Source of the DNA: an uncultured Bacilli bacterium
GTDB lineage: Bacteria; Bacillota_I; Bacilli_A; RF39; UBA660
DNA: 32,017 bases
Reading direction: 5' to 3'
Assembly: GCA_944359065.1 (NCBI GenBank)
Contig: CALVSP010000012.1
Span: 1 to 32,017, forward strand
The notes below the pieces were generated by a model that searched no databases, had not been told where the DNA came from, and was given only the letters and a program-made list of their open reading frames with translations. Positions 1 to 8,095 of this stretch are shown here, piece after piece; positions within the stretch are counted from its first letter, which is position 1; each line of letters starts with the position of its first letter. The position numbers and the translations under genes are program-made.

Positions 1-147
1 GTTCTGCCTCCCGTTTTTAATAATTGATACTATAATAGTAAAGTTGTCATCATTCTCTTTGCTTTTTAATTTATTTAACATAATATGCTTGTTGTCAAAC
101 TTTCCTTTAAAATAAAGCAATTTTACTATTTTTTCATTTCGTGTCAT
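1..147 (-). CDS. Unidentified open reading frame, partial (runs off the window start)
   Basis: An ATG at 147 overlaps the TGA stop of the RhuM-like gene in an ATGA arrangement, and the frame stays open for 49 codons to the window edge. The translation begins MTRNEKIVKLLYFKGKF and is lysine-rich. No Shine-Dalgarno sequence is visible in front of this ATG, although the frame is also open for 11 codons further upstream, in frame with a TAA. It does not resemble the usual RhuM C-terminus. It may be a coupled small gene, the remnant of a gene whose 5' end was replaced, or a chance frame. I do not recognise it. Confidence 0.3.
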   Translation of the reverse strand, partial: MTRNEKIVKLLYFKGKFDNKHIMLNKLKSKENDDNFTIIVSIIKNGRQN

Positions 148-815
148 TTGGTACAATTTAGCCAAGTTTGAAGTCCCATATTATCTTTTTTAGAATCAGC
201 TCTATTGTATATAATTTCAGGAGCAGTCATTCCAGTAATTGCAAAATGCAATTTATTTTGAACATTTTTATAAAATTCTTTTGTTATTTCACTATTTTTA
301 TCATAATCATAACTACACTCTTTATAAATATCAGTGATTTTTTGATAAAATCTTCTTTCACTAGCCCGAATCTCTTTTATTTTAACTAATAATTCATCAA
401 AATAATCTTTTCCAAACCTTGGACCATTTTTCAAAAATTCACTATTCAATACAAAGCCTTTTTTTATATATTCTTTTAATGTATTAGTTGCCCATATTCT
501 AAAAGCAGTTGCTTCCTTTGAATTAACGCGATATCCAACAGCAATAATAGCATCTAAACTATAGAAATTTGTATTATAATTCTTGCCATCAGTGGCAGTT
601 ACTCTAATTTTTTGAGTAACTGAATTTTTATCTAATTCACCACTTTTAAAAATATTTTGCAAATGATATGTAATGTTGTTTTCAGCAACATTAAATAATT
701 CAGCCATTGTTTTTTGCGTAAGCCAAAAATCTTCATTGTCATATAAAACTTCAACTTGGACATTGCCATTTTCACTTTGATACAAAATTAAATCTTTTAA
801 TGTATTTAAATTCAT
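144..815 (-). CDS. RhuM-family (virulence RhuM-like) protein, C-terminally truncated
   Basis: The 223-residue product matches the RhuM family in its N-terminal part: a DNA-binding-like segment with WLTQKTMAELFNVAENNITY, then a segment with YSLDAIIAVGYRVNSKEATAFRIWA, then the helical part ending at NMGLQTW. Family members I know are usually about 320-345 residues and continue for roughly 100 more residues; here the frame stops four codons after the conserved Trp. The ATG at 815 is chosen because AAGGAGGG lies eight bases upstream; an in-frame ATG eight codons earlier has no such site. RhuM proteins are common in accessory regions and their biochemical role is not settled. This copy is probably a truncated remnant, or less likely a short functional variant. 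Family assignment is firm; function is not. Confidence 0.8.
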   Translation of the reverse strand: MNLNTLKDLILYQSENGNVQVEVLYDNEDFWLTQKTMAELFNVAENNITYHLQNIFKSGELDKNSVTQKIRVTATDGKNYNTNFYSLDAIIAVGYRVNSKEATAFRIWATNTLKEYIKKGFVLNSEFLKNGPRFGKDYFDELLVKIKEIRASERRFYQKITDIYKECSYDYDKNSEITKEFYKNVQNKLHFAITGMTAPEIIYNRADSKKDNMGLQTWLNCTK

Positions 816-885
816 AAACTTAACCCTCCTTCTATACATTAACTATTTTACATAATATTATTTTTAAAACTACATATATGGATTT

Positions 886-894
886 ATTATAACA
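886..894 (-). promoter_or_regulatory. Possible extended -10 promoter for the RhuM-like gene
   Basis: On the minus strand TGTTATAAT is a perfect extended -10 element about 70 bases upstream of the RhuM start. No good -35 hexamer lies 17 bases further up. Other AT-rich -10 look-alikes occur nearby, so this is only a candidate. Confidence 0.3.
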
Positions 895-990
895 TTTTTT
901 ACTATTATATTTACATATTTTGATATTTTTTTATAAGAAAAATTAGAAAGTTAAGCATAAATGTGTTATTATAATTATAGGAGGTAAAAT

Positions 991-2025
991 ATGAAAGAAA
1001 CAGTTATGCTAAGTGAAATCAAAGCCCAACCAGAATTAATCAAAAGATGTATGAATACTAATCGTGAATTAATTAAAGAAATCGGACAAAAAATTAAAGA
1101 ATTTAAACCAAATAATATTTTAATTGCTGCTCGTGGTACTTCTCTACATAGTGGTATGTTAGCAAGATACCTATTTGAATTATATTATCATATTCCAGTA
1201 AGTATCGCTGCACCATCAGTATTCACAGTTTATGATGGTGAGGTTGATTTAAGTAAAACTTTAGTTATCGCTATAAGTCAATCAGGAAAAGGAAAGGATA
1301 TTTGTAAAGTTGTTGAAAAAGCTAATAAATGTAATGCTTTTACTTTAGGTATTACTAATACAAAAGGTTCTATTATTGCTAATGAATGTAAATATAATTT
1401 ATGGAATGATGTCGATGAAGCAGTATCTTATGCTGCTACTAAAACATATACTTCATCATTATATTTATTAATTTCATTAATCTATGAATTAACTGGTAAT
1501 GACGATTTAAAATTAGAAGATGAAAAAGTAATTAATGCTTTAAATGAAGGCTTAAGTCATTATGAAGAAATTAAACAATTAGTACCTGTTTTAAAAGACG
1601 CAGAAAACACTTTAGTAATGGCTAGAGGTAAGGATTTATCGCTTGCTATGGAATTAGCATTAAAACTAAAAGAAACTTCACATTATCCAGTTCATGCTTA
1701 TCCTTGTAGTGAATTTTATCACGGACCAATCGTAATGGTTAGCGAAAAAACACCAACTATTTTATTTGGTATTGATAAAGTTACTAATGATAACATCATA
1801 AAAATGATTAAAGACTTAAAATATTTAAATGCAAAAACAATTGCTTTCACTAACAATGAAGAAATTAAAAATGAAGCTGATTATGCATTATATTATGATG
1901 TAGAAGATAAATATGCTATATTTACTTCTGCTATAATGCTACAATTATTCACTAATGAATTATCAGTTTTAAGAGGAAATAACCCTGATTTCCACAAAGT
2001 TTTAGAACATATTGAAACTATATAA
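991..2025 (+). CDS. Two-SIS-domain aminosugar-phosphate isomerase/deaminase (GlmS C-terminal-like, NagB-II/AgaS type)
   Basis: The 344-residue protein consists of two SIS (sugar isomerase) domains, roughly residues 30-160 and 195-330, with no glutaminase domain. Visible hallmarks are RGTSLHSGM and ISQSGKGKD in the first domain, TKTYTSS after it, and LKLKETSHYP, SEFYHGP and the C-terminal HKVLEHIE in the second. These correspond to the Glu, His and Lys region used by the isomerase half of GlmS. Without the glutaminase domain it is more likely a catabolic aminosugar-6-phosphate deaminase/isomerase or a fructosamine deglycase than a GlmS. It converges on a mannose-family PTS operon, which suggests it acts on the imported sugar phosphate. 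Start supported by AGGAGG seven bases upstream. The exact substrate cannot be read from the sequence. Confidence 0.85.
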   Translation: MKETVMLSEIKAQPELIKRCMNTNRELIKEIGQKIKEFKPNNILIAARGTSLHSGMLARYLFELYYHIPVSIAAPSVFTVYDGEVDLSKTLVIAISQSGKGKDICKVVEKANKCNAFTLGITNTKGSIIANECKYNLWNDVDEAVSYAATKTYTSSLYLLISLIYELTGNDDLKLEDEKVINALNEGLSHYEEIKQLVPVLKDAENTLVMARGKDLSLAMELALKLKETSHYPVHAYPCSEFYHGPIVMVSEKTPTILFGIDKVTNDNIIKMIKDLKYLNAKTIAFTNNEEIKNEADYALYYDVEDKYAIFTSAIMLQLFTNELSVLRGNNPDFHKVLEHIETI

Positions 2026-2049
2026 GAAAAGTTAATCTTTTCTTTTTTT
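2025..2049 (+). terminator. Rho-independent terminator of the SIS gene
   Basis: AGAAAAG, loop TTAAT, CTTTTCT form a seven-base-pair stem directly at the stop codon, followed by a run of T. Confidence 0.75.
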
Positions 2050-2052
2050 ATA

Positions 2053-2079
2053 CAAAAATAACAGGTTACCCTGTTATTT
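2053..2079 (-). terminator. Terminator of the PTS operon, overlapping the HAD stop codon
   Basis: On the minus strand AAATAACAGG and CCTGTTATTT form a perfect ten-base-pair stem whose four-base loop GTAA contains the TAA stop codon of the HAD gene, followed by TTTTT (counting the last stem bases). The preceding plus-strand terminator lies immediately beside it, so the convergent units end back to back. Confidence 0.7.
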
Positions 2080-2680
2080 CATCTATACTCTTTAAATAAT
2101 AATCACATTTAACTTCACTTACTGCTCCCCAACCTGCTAAACCAAATTTAATACCATAACTATAAGCACATTTACTGTCATTAACACTATCACCAATAAA
2201 TATTGTATCTTGTTTTTCCCAATTAGATAAACTAAATAATTTTTCTAAACATTCTTTATTTGGTTTAGGATTAACGACATCACTAGCCGTTATAATATAA
2301 TCAAAATAGGGTAATAAAGGTTGAAGTTTTGGTTCATTAATTACTTCATCTTTAGTTCTTGAAGTAATAATCGCTAAATTATGATTAAGATGTAACTGTT
2401 TTATTTTATCTAACATTTTAGGAAAAATAGTAATTTCTTTAGCAAAATCATTATAATATTGATTTTCTTTTTTTACTATTTCTTTACCTAAACTAGAATA
2501 AACATCAACGCCACATAATTCCAAAGATTTTAAAGAAGTAGAAGCAAATCCTAAATCGATTAATTCTTTAGTATAAGGAATATTATATTCTTTTAAAACT
2601 TTCTCTTTAGCACGATAAGCGACACTATAAGTATCTAATAAAGTACCATCGACATCAAAAATATAATTTTTAAATTCCAT
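2066..2680 (-). CDS. HAD-superfamily phosphatase (beta-phosphoglucomutase/phosphatase-like)
   Basis: The 204-residue protein shows all four HAD motifs. Motif I is FDVDGTLLD, with nucleophile Asp9 and acid/base Asp11; motif II is the TSRT segment; motif III is the Lys in NPKPNKE; motif IV is IGDSVND. The helical cap between motifs I and II (about residues 15-85) is of the small C1 type found in phosphoglycolate phosphatase and beta-phosphoglucomutase relatives. Asp11 fits either a phosphatase or a mutase. It is the last gene of the PTS operon, overlapping the IIA gene by 11 bases, so it probably removes the phosphate from, or rearranges, the imported sugar phosphate or a derivative. Specific substrate unknown. 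Confidence 0.85.
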   Translation of the reverse strand: MEFKNYIFDVDGTLLDTYSVAYRAKEKVLKEYNIPYTKELIDLGFASTSLKSLELCGVDVYSSLGKEIVKKENQYYNDFAKEITIFPKMLDKIKQLHLNHNLAIITSRTKDEVINEPKLQPLLPYFDYIITASDVVNPKPNKECLEKLFSLSNWEKQDTIFIGDSVNDSKCAYSYGIKFGLAGWGAVSEVKCDYYLKSIDEITG

Positions 2681-3074
2681 CAGTTACTTCCTCTTCTTTA
2701 ATTTGTAAATTTTTAATATTTACCAAACTTTTTAAACTTGCTTCTTTTAAATTACTAGCCAATTCATTTAAAGATAATTTATCGATTTTAAATACTGTGT
2801 CAAGTAAACCACCTAAATTTGTTCCTATCAAAATTTCTTTATTTAAATCTAACCTTGATACTACTTTATAAGGTGTTCCACCCATTAAATCACAAGCAAA
2901 TAGATAGTTATTTTTTTTATCTAAATCTTTAAATTTTAAACTAAATTGTTCTTCACTTTCTTCTTTCAAAAAATCAAAGGCTAAAACATTATCTTTAGGA
3001 CCAGCAATTAATTCTAAAGCACTTTTCATACCAGTTGCATAGTTTCCGTGTCCTGTTATAACAATATAATTCAT
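2670..3074 (-). CDS. PTS mannose-family transporter subunit IIA
   Basis: A 134-residue single-domain EIIA of the Man family. The phosphorylated histidine is His9 in ITGHGNYATGM, and the DLMGGTP segment is typical of the fold. It would accept phosphate from HPr and pass it to the IIB protein encoded in the same operon. The ATG shares one base with the TAA stop of the IID gene (TAATG), so translation is probably coupled. IIA and IIB are separate polypeptides here, unlike the fused ManX of Escherichia coli. Confidence 0.93.
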   Translation of the reverse strand: MNYIVITGHGNYATGMKSALELIAGPKDNVLAFDFLKEESEEQFSLKFKDLDKKNNYLFACDLMGGTPYKVVSRLDLNKEILIGTNLGGLLDTVFKIDKLSLNELASNLKEASLKSLVNIKNLQIKEEEVTDGI

Positions 3075-3874
3075 TATAAAATTCCAAAGAATGCTAATAA
3101 AACTGATACTGCTAAAGTAGCAAGTATTAAAATAGTTGGATTAACTTTCTTCTTAAGTAAATAGTAAATTAAGAATGTAAATGCAAATGGTAATAAGTTA
3201 GGTATAATTTTATCAACAAAGTCAGTTTGTAAACTAATAAATGTACCATCACTAATTTCAATTTGTGGTAATAAAGTAATAGATACATAACTTGCTATTA
3301 ATCCACCTAAAATTGTTATACCTAAAATTGAAGCAGCATTACCAACTTTTTCAGTATTGGCTTGAATTTTCTCTAATGCTCCAACACCAGCATTATAACC
3401 CATATGTGCAAGTGGGAATCTTAAGAAGAATACTGCTAAGAATACTAAGAAATATAAAATTGGACCTAAAACATTACCTTCACTAGCTAATGAAGCACAG
3501 ATACCTGACATAATAGGCATTACTGTAAACCAGAATATTGCATCACCGATACCAGCTAACGGACCGAATAATGAAATTTTAATCTTTTTAACTGTTTCTG
3601 GATCTTCATTACCTTCATATAAAGATACCATTAATCCTTCCAAAAATGGTACTAATACATTGTGAGTATTAATGAATTCCAAGTTATCTTTAGTAACTTC
3701 CGCCATTTTTTTCTTATCATCTTTATAAATTTTTTTAATACATGGATTTAAAGTAGCAGTGAATCCGATGTTTTGCATTCTTTCATAATTGAAGATTGCT
3801 TGATTTAATAAAGATCTATAACCTAAAGCAGTTATATCCTTTTTATTTACTTTTTTGTATTTTTTAGATGCCAT
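3074..3874 (-). CDS. PTS mannose-family transporter subunit IID
   Basis: A 266-residue membrane protein of the EIID-Man family. The N-terminus carries the conserved LLNQAIFNYERMQNIGF segment, followed by a middle motif (SLFGPLAGIGDAIFW) and several hydrophobic helices in the second half. It forms the membrane channel together with IIC. The start is preceded by GGAGG and lies 11 bases inside the end of the IIC gene. The IID subunit exists only in the Man family, which fixes the transporter class; the sugar is not determined. Confidence 0.93.
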   Translation of the reverse strand: MASKKYKKVNKKDITALGYRSLLNQAIFNYERMQNIGFTATLNPCIKKIYKDDKKKMAEVTKDNLEFINTHNVLVPFLEGLMVSLYEGNEDPETVKKIKISLFGPLAGIGDAIFWFTVMPIMSGICASLASEGNVLGPILYFLVFLAVFFLRFPLAHMGYNAGVGALEKIQANTEKVGNAASILGITILGGLIASYVSITLLPQIEISDGTFISLQTDFVDKIIPNLLPFAFTFLIYYLLKKKVNPTILILATLAVSVLLAFFGIL

Positions 3875-4628
3875 CAGATTCGCCTCCTTTATTTACAGTA
3901 TTAACACGATAATATTCTAATAAAGCAAATGCTAAACCCATAATAGCTACAGGTAAAATATTAGGCATATCAATAAATGTAGCAAATAAGAAACCTGCTA
4001 ATAAATAAGGTACATATTTTGCTTTTAAAGTAACTCTTAATAACATAGCAAATCCAATTGCAGGTAATAATCCACCAGCAACAGAGAATCCGTGTGTTAA
4101 CCATTCTGGCATAATTTCAACTAATTTTACTAAACCATCTTGAGCTACATAAACTGAAGCAAATGTTAAGATACCATAAATTGCTATAGTTAAAAATATA
4201 CCAAAATAACATAATCTCATAATACCTTGTAAATTGCATTCTTCAGCATATCTATCAGCAGTTTTGTTGAATAATGATAATAAAGTACATTTGATATTTC
4301 CGATAAATTGAGCTAATAAACCAAATGGTACAGCTAAGGCAAATGCTGCAGCTACAGGTTGTCCAGTAGTTTTAGCTAAAACAACTGTCATAATACTTGT
4401 CATAACTGCATCTGGTGGAATAACTCCTCCTACTGCTGTAATACCAGCAAATGCAAGTTCAACAATACCAGCAGCAAGTAATCCAGTTTCTAAATCGCCT
4501 ACTGCTAAACCAATTAAAGGACATACTATAATTGGACGAAAGATAAAAAATCCTTCTAATGAACTATCAATGGCAACAACCATTGCGATTAAGGTAATAA
4601 CAATACCTACCATTAAAGTAATTTCCAT
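3864..4628 (-). CDS. PTS mannose-family transporter subunit IIC
   Basis: A 254-residue, very hydrophobic protein of the EIIC-Man/Sor/Aga family with about seven membrane segments. The family-typical segment FRPIIVCPLIGLAVGDLETG lies near residues 30-50, followed by the glycine- and alanine-rich ELAFAGITAVGG region. It is the sugar-translocating partner of IID. RBS AGGAGG lies directly upstream; there are nine bases between it and the IIB gene and an 11-base overlap with IID. Confidence 0.93.
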   Translation of the reverse strand: MEITLMVGIVITLIAMVVAIDSSLEGFFIFRPIIVCPLIGLAVGDLETGLLAAGIVELAFAGITAVGGVIPPDAVMTSIMTVVLAKTTGQPVAAAFALAVPFGLLAQFIGNIKCTLLSLFNKTADRYAEECNLQGIMRLCYFGIFLTIAIYGILTFASVYVAQDGLVKLVEIMPEWLTHGFSVAGGLLPAIGFAMLLRVTLKAKYVPYLLAGFLFATFIDMPNILPVAIMGLAFALLEYYRVNTVNKGGESDGI

Positions 4629-4637
4629 AAAATCCTC

Positions 4638-5108
4638 CTAAAACTCTTCCTTTTTAAAATCAGGCGTATCCTGAATATAAATTTCATCAACTTTACTCTT
4701 AATGAAATTTAAATCGTCCATCTCTTTGTCATTAACGTAAACTTTATCGGATATTTTCTTTTTCCCATCAGAAAAATGCATATTACCGATGTTTACTTTT
4801 TTTATCTCGACACCTCCTTCAATTAATTTTCTTAATGTTTCTGGTGTTTTACATACTAACAATATCTTTTGGTCATCACTAGCTTTTGCAATAACATCGA
4901 TAGTATGTTGAACTGTGAAAAATCTTGAATCGAATCCTAATGATGAAGCCGCTAATTTCATAATGTTTTTTTCTGTTTCACTATTAGCAGTTTCATCATC
5001 AACTACAACTATAAGATTTGCCCCAACAGTTCCTGCCCAGTTACACACAACTTGACCGTGAATTAATCGGTTATCAATTCTTGTTAATAAAATATTATTC
5101 TTTGCCAT
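4638..5108 (-). CDS. PTS mannose-family transporter subunit IIB
   Basis: A 156-residue cytoplasmic EIIB of the Man/Sor/Aga family. The phosphorylated residue is His17 in RIDNRLIHGQV, a near-invariant signature. It takes phosphate from IIA and phosphorylates the sugar as it passes through IIC/IID. The gene follows ptsI by eight bases and has a good AGGAGG site. Family members serve mannose, fructose, sorbose, N-acetylgalactosamine or galactosamine, and the sequence alone does not separate these. Confidence 0.93.
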   Translation of the reverse strand: MAKNNILLTRIDNRLIHGQVVCNWAGTVGANLIVVVDDETANSETEKNIMKLAASSLGFDSRFFTVQHTIDVIAKASDDQKILLVCKTPETLRKLIEGGVEIKKVNIGNMHFSDGKKKISDKVYVNDKEMDDLNFIKSKVDEIYIQDTPDFKKEEF

Positions 5109-5116
5109 ATTTCCTC

Positions 5117-6826
5117 CTAATAAAATTTTCCATAATTTTCTTTAGCATATTTATTTAATTTATCTTCAATTTCTTTTGCAGTCGTAAGAGTTAATAAACT
5201 TTCGACAAATTTAGTTGTCTCTTCTTTATTTAATAAAGAAATATATTTTTTAGTCCTTTTAACCATATTCATATTGACACTAAATTCATCTAATCCTAAA
5301 CCAACTAATAAAATAATACCCAATGGATCAGCAGCCATTTCACCACACATACCAACAAATTTATCATCATATTCTTTAGTTGCATCGATAGTGTTTTTAA
5401 TTAATCTAATTACACCTGGATTAAACCAATTATATAAACTAGTTATTTGTGTATTGCCTCTATCAACAGCCGTTGTATATTGAACTAAATCATTAGTTCC
5501 AATACTAAAGAAATCTACTTCTTCAATTAACATATCAGCAATTACTGCCGTAGCTGGTATTTCCACCATAATTCCAACTTTGATATCTTTTTTAAATTTA
5601 ATTTTTTCTTTAATTAATTCTTGTTTAGCTTCTTCTAAAATTTCATTAGCTTTAGATATTTCTTCTTTTGAAGAAATCATTGGATACATAATTGCAATAT
5701 TACCAAAAGCACTTGCTCTTAAAATTGCTTTTAAAGATGTCTTAAAGAAATCTTTATGATCTAAACAATACCTAATTGCACGATATCCTAAAAATGGATT
5801 AGCCTCCTCTTTAATATCGATATAAGGACATTTTTTATCGCCACCAATATCAAGAGTTCTTATTATCATTAATTTGTTATCTAATTTAGTAACAAAACTT
5901 TTATATACTTCAAACAAATAATCTTCCGTAGGTGGCGTTGTTTTATTTAAATATAAAAATTCTGTTCTAAATAAACCGACACCATCTAAAGGAATAGAAT
6001 TAATTTTTTCTAATTCTGTTAAATCACCAGCATTCGCACTTACTTCAAACTTATAACCATCTAAAGTTTTAGCCTCTTTAACATTATCTAGTTCTTTATT
6101 TAACTCTATTTCAATTTTGATTTTTTCTTTTATTTTTTTAATTTCATCTTCTTTTAAATTAGTTTTAACAAAACCTTTATTACCATCGATAAAAATTAAA
6201 TCATCATTAGAAATATTTTTAACTTCGATTCCAAATACTGATGGTATACCTAAAGACGTTGTTAAAATACCAATATGACTTGTTTTACCACCTAATAAAG
6301 ATACGACACCTTTAATATGCTCTAAATTATCAGTTAATAAAACATTAGCTGTCATTTCATTAGATACTAAAATAACATCTTCCTTTAATAAATTTGGATT
6401 AAATTCTTTAATGCCATAATATTTAGCTAAAACCTTATGCCTTATATCTTTGACATCTTTAGCCCGTTCTTTTAAATAATTATTATCTAAATTTTCTAAT
6501 TGTTTTATTTTATTTGCAAAATAAATATCAATTGCTACATCGCCATAACATTGTTGTTCATTAATTATTTTTTCTAATTCCGTTTTAATACTTGGTGAAA
6601 TTAAAACATTTTTATTAAATTCGGTTAATGATTTTAAATCATCATCTTTTAATACTTTAATTATATCTTCATAATCGATAATTGATTCATCGATTGCTTT
6701 AAAAACTTTTTTTATCTCTTTTTTAGAATCCGCTGTACCTTTAGTTAATTCTGGTAATTTTGTATCAATTATTAGAGCCTTACCTAACCCTAATCCATTA
6801 CCAACTTTAATACCTAATAATTTCAT
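5117..6826 (-). CDS. ptsI: Phosphoenolpyruvate-protein phosphotransferase (PTS Enzyme I)
   Basis: The 569-residue protein has the normal Enzyme I length and order: an N-terminal HPr-binding and phosphohistidine domain, then the PEP-binding TIM barrel. The active histidine is His184 in GGKTSHIGIL. Barrel motifs include GVGLFRTEFLY, DIGGDK, GIMVEIPA, the FFSIGTNDLVQYT segment and the catalytic-Cys motif GMCGEMAADP. It transfers phosphate from PEP to HPr. Its ATG overlaps the ptsH stop as ATGA, so the two general PTS proteins are coupled and co-transcribed with one sugar-specific permease. Confidence 0.97.
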   Translation of the reverse strand: MKLLGIKVGNGLGLGKALIIDTKLPELTKGTADSKKEIKKVFKAIDESIIDYEDIIKVLKDDDLKSLTEFNKNVLISPSIKTELEKIINEQQCYGDVAIDIYFANKIKQLENLDNNYLKERAKDVKDIRHKVLAKYYGIKEFNPNLLKEDVILVSNEMTANVLLTDNLEHIKGVVSLLGGKTSHIGILTTSLGIPSVFGIEVKNISNDDLIFIDGNKGFVKTNLKEDEIKKIKEKIKIEIELNKELDNVKEAKTLDGYKFEVSANAGDLTELEKINSIPLDGVGLFRTEFLYLNKTTPPTEDYLFEVYKSFVTKLDNKLMIIRTLDIGGDKKCPYIDIKEEANPFLGYRAIRYCLDHKDFFKTSLKAILRASAFGNIAIMYPMISSKEEISKANEILEEAKQELIKEKIKFKKDIKVGIMVEIPATAVIADMLIEEVDFFSIGTNDLVQYTTAVDRGNTQITSLYNWFNPGVIRLIKNTIDATKEYDDKFVGMCGEMAADPLGIILLVGLGLDEFSVNMNMVKRTKKYISLLNKEETTKFVESLLTLTTAKEIEDKLNKYAKENYGKFY

Positions 6827-7074
6827 TTTGTTATATATTCTTCTAATGTTTTTAAAGCTTCTTTTTCGTCTTCACCATTAACTTCAATAGTTATTTCATC
6901 ATTAAAATTAATATCTGCTGATAATATTTCTAATACCTCTTTAGCGTTTACCCTATTATTACCTTTTAATAAAAATATATCAGATTTAAACTCCATCGCT
7001 AAATCAACTAACTCACTACCAGGACGAGCGTGTAAACCAGATTCTTTTTTCACAACAACTTTTTTGCTTATCAT
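6823..7074 (-). CDS. ptsH: Phosphocarrier protein HPr with Glu at the regulatory position 46
   Basis: The 83-residue HPr carries phosphate from Enzyme I to the IIA protein. The ATG at 7074 is preferred over an in-frame ATG at 7089 because a GGGAGAGGG site lies in front of it, and it places the active histidine at exactly position 15 (SGLHARPGSELV). With this numbering the site where Gram-positive HPr normally has the regulatory Ser46 (VNLKSIMG in Bacillus subtilis) reads VNAKEVLE, with Glu46. HPr kinase/phosphorylase would therefore have no target serine. It could be a dedicated HPr for this operon, with a second, ordinary HPr elsewhere in the genome. First gene of the PTS operon. Confidence 0.95.
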   Translation of the reverse strand: MISKKVVVKKESGLHARPGSELVDLAMEFKSDIFLLKGNNRVNAKEVLEILSADINFNDEITIEVNGEDEKEALKTLEEYITK

Positions 7075-7096
7075 AATACCCTCTCCCATTATCTTA

Positions 7097-7125
7097 ATAA
7101 TATCATTTTTTTTATAATTTGAAAA
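7097..7125 (-). promoter_or_regulatory. Probable promoter of the ptsH-ptsI-PTS operon
   Basis: On the minus strand TTTTCA and TATTAT are separated by 17 bases, and the -10 element lies about 20 bases upstream of the ptsH ribosome binding site. The -35 match is only moderate. No CcpA-like operator was recognised. Confidence 0.45.
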
Positions 7126-7135
7126 GTTTTTTTGT

Positions 7136-7161
7136 AAAAAAAAAGTAAATATTTTTACTTT
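7136..7161 (-). terminator. Terminator of the EamA-type permease gene
   Basis: On the minus strand AAAGTAAA and TTTACTTT form an eight-base-pair stem with a four-base loop, overlapping the stop codon of the permease gene and followed by a long T run. It separates that gene from the PTS operon downstream. Confidence 0.75.
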
Positions 7162-8017
7162 AAAAACTATTTTTAATTAAAATAACCCCCACAACTGTTA
7201 AAATACCAGCTATTAATTTTTGAATAAATCGATCTTTATTTTTATAAAATATAAGCTCGATTAATGAATTAATAATAGTTGTAATTGAAAATAAAGAAGC
7301 AATAATAGCCATATTGCCTAATTGATATGCACGAACTGAAGATACTAACATAACACACCATAAAAATGCTGAAGTAATTAAACCTTTTTTATCATATAAA
7401 TTATACTCTTCTTTTAAATATTTAAAATTATTTTTACTAAATAAAATTAAATAGATTGCAGGAAATAAAACTGTACAAATAGTATATACACCTAAATTAA
7501 AATTATTAGAAATATTTACATTTATAAGCATACCGATAGCAAATAAAAAATTAGCTAAAAAAGAAATAAAATAATATTTATTAAATTGTAATTTACCCTT
7601 TTCATAAAAAATAATGATATTAGCTAATACAATAATAGAAGTACCAATTATTTTGTTTATTCCAAAAGATTCGTGAAAAAATATAAAACTAAATATAATT
7701 AAATAAACTGATGATGTTTGCTTAAACATACTAAAAATAGATGGATCTAATCCGTATCTCGCCTCAATATTTAATCTATCAGTTACCGCATACAAAACTG
7801 TAACGATAAATAAAGTTATATATATATTAATGTTATCAGGTAATTTAAATTCAAATAACGGAATAAATAATATAGCAAAAAATGCTGTTAAAACTTCTAA
7901 TAAAATTGTTAATTTAGTTGCATCTTTCATATTGCGATTAGCCTTCTTAAAAGTATGAGCAAATAAAATTGAAGCAATCAAATAAATGATTACCCAGAAA
8001 TACCAAGTATTTATCAT
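7160..8017 (-). CDS. EamA/DMT-superfamily permease
   Basis: A 285-residue integral membrane protein with about ten hydrophobic helices in two repeated halves, as in drug/metabolite transporters of the EamA type. The segment around GLDPSIFSMFKQTSSVY and the closing LIAGILTVVGVILIK helix are typical. The substrate is not identifiable. The ATG at 8017 is chosen because AGGTGG lies six bases upstream; a GTG three codons earlier overlaps that site. It is transcribed alone, with its own promoter and terminator, divergently from uvsE. Confidence 0.75.
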   Translation of the reverse strand: MINTWYFWVIIYLIASILFAHTFKKANRNMKDATKLTILLEVLTAFFAILFIPLFEFKLPDNINIYITLFIVTVLYAVTDRLNIEARYGLDPSIFSMFKQTSSVYLIIFSFIFFHESFGINKIIGTSIIVLANIIIFYEKGKLQFNKYYFISFLANFLFAIGMLINVNISNNFNLGVYTICTVLFPAIYLILFSKNNFKYLKEEYNLYDKKGLITSAFLWCVMLVSSVRAYQLGNMAIIASLFSITTIINSLIELIFYKNKDRFIQKLIAGILTVVGVILIKNSF

Positions 8018-8034
8018 TTTTACCACCTTTTATT

Positions 8035-8063
8035 ATTATACTAAAAAATAATACATTTATAAA
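8035..8063 (-). promoter_or_regulatory. Probable sigma-A promoter of the EamA-type permease gene
   Basis: On the minus strand TTTATA and a perfect TATAAT are separated by 17 bases, just upstream of the ribosome binding site. Confidence 0.5.
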
Positions 8064-8095
8064 GTTTTTTTTACCATATTATTAATGGTGATAAA

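Noticed and set aside
964-972. Extended -10 look-alike TGTTATTAT upstream of the SIS gene
   Set aside because: It would place the transcript start on top of the ribosome binding site, leaving almost no leader, and the -35 match is poor.
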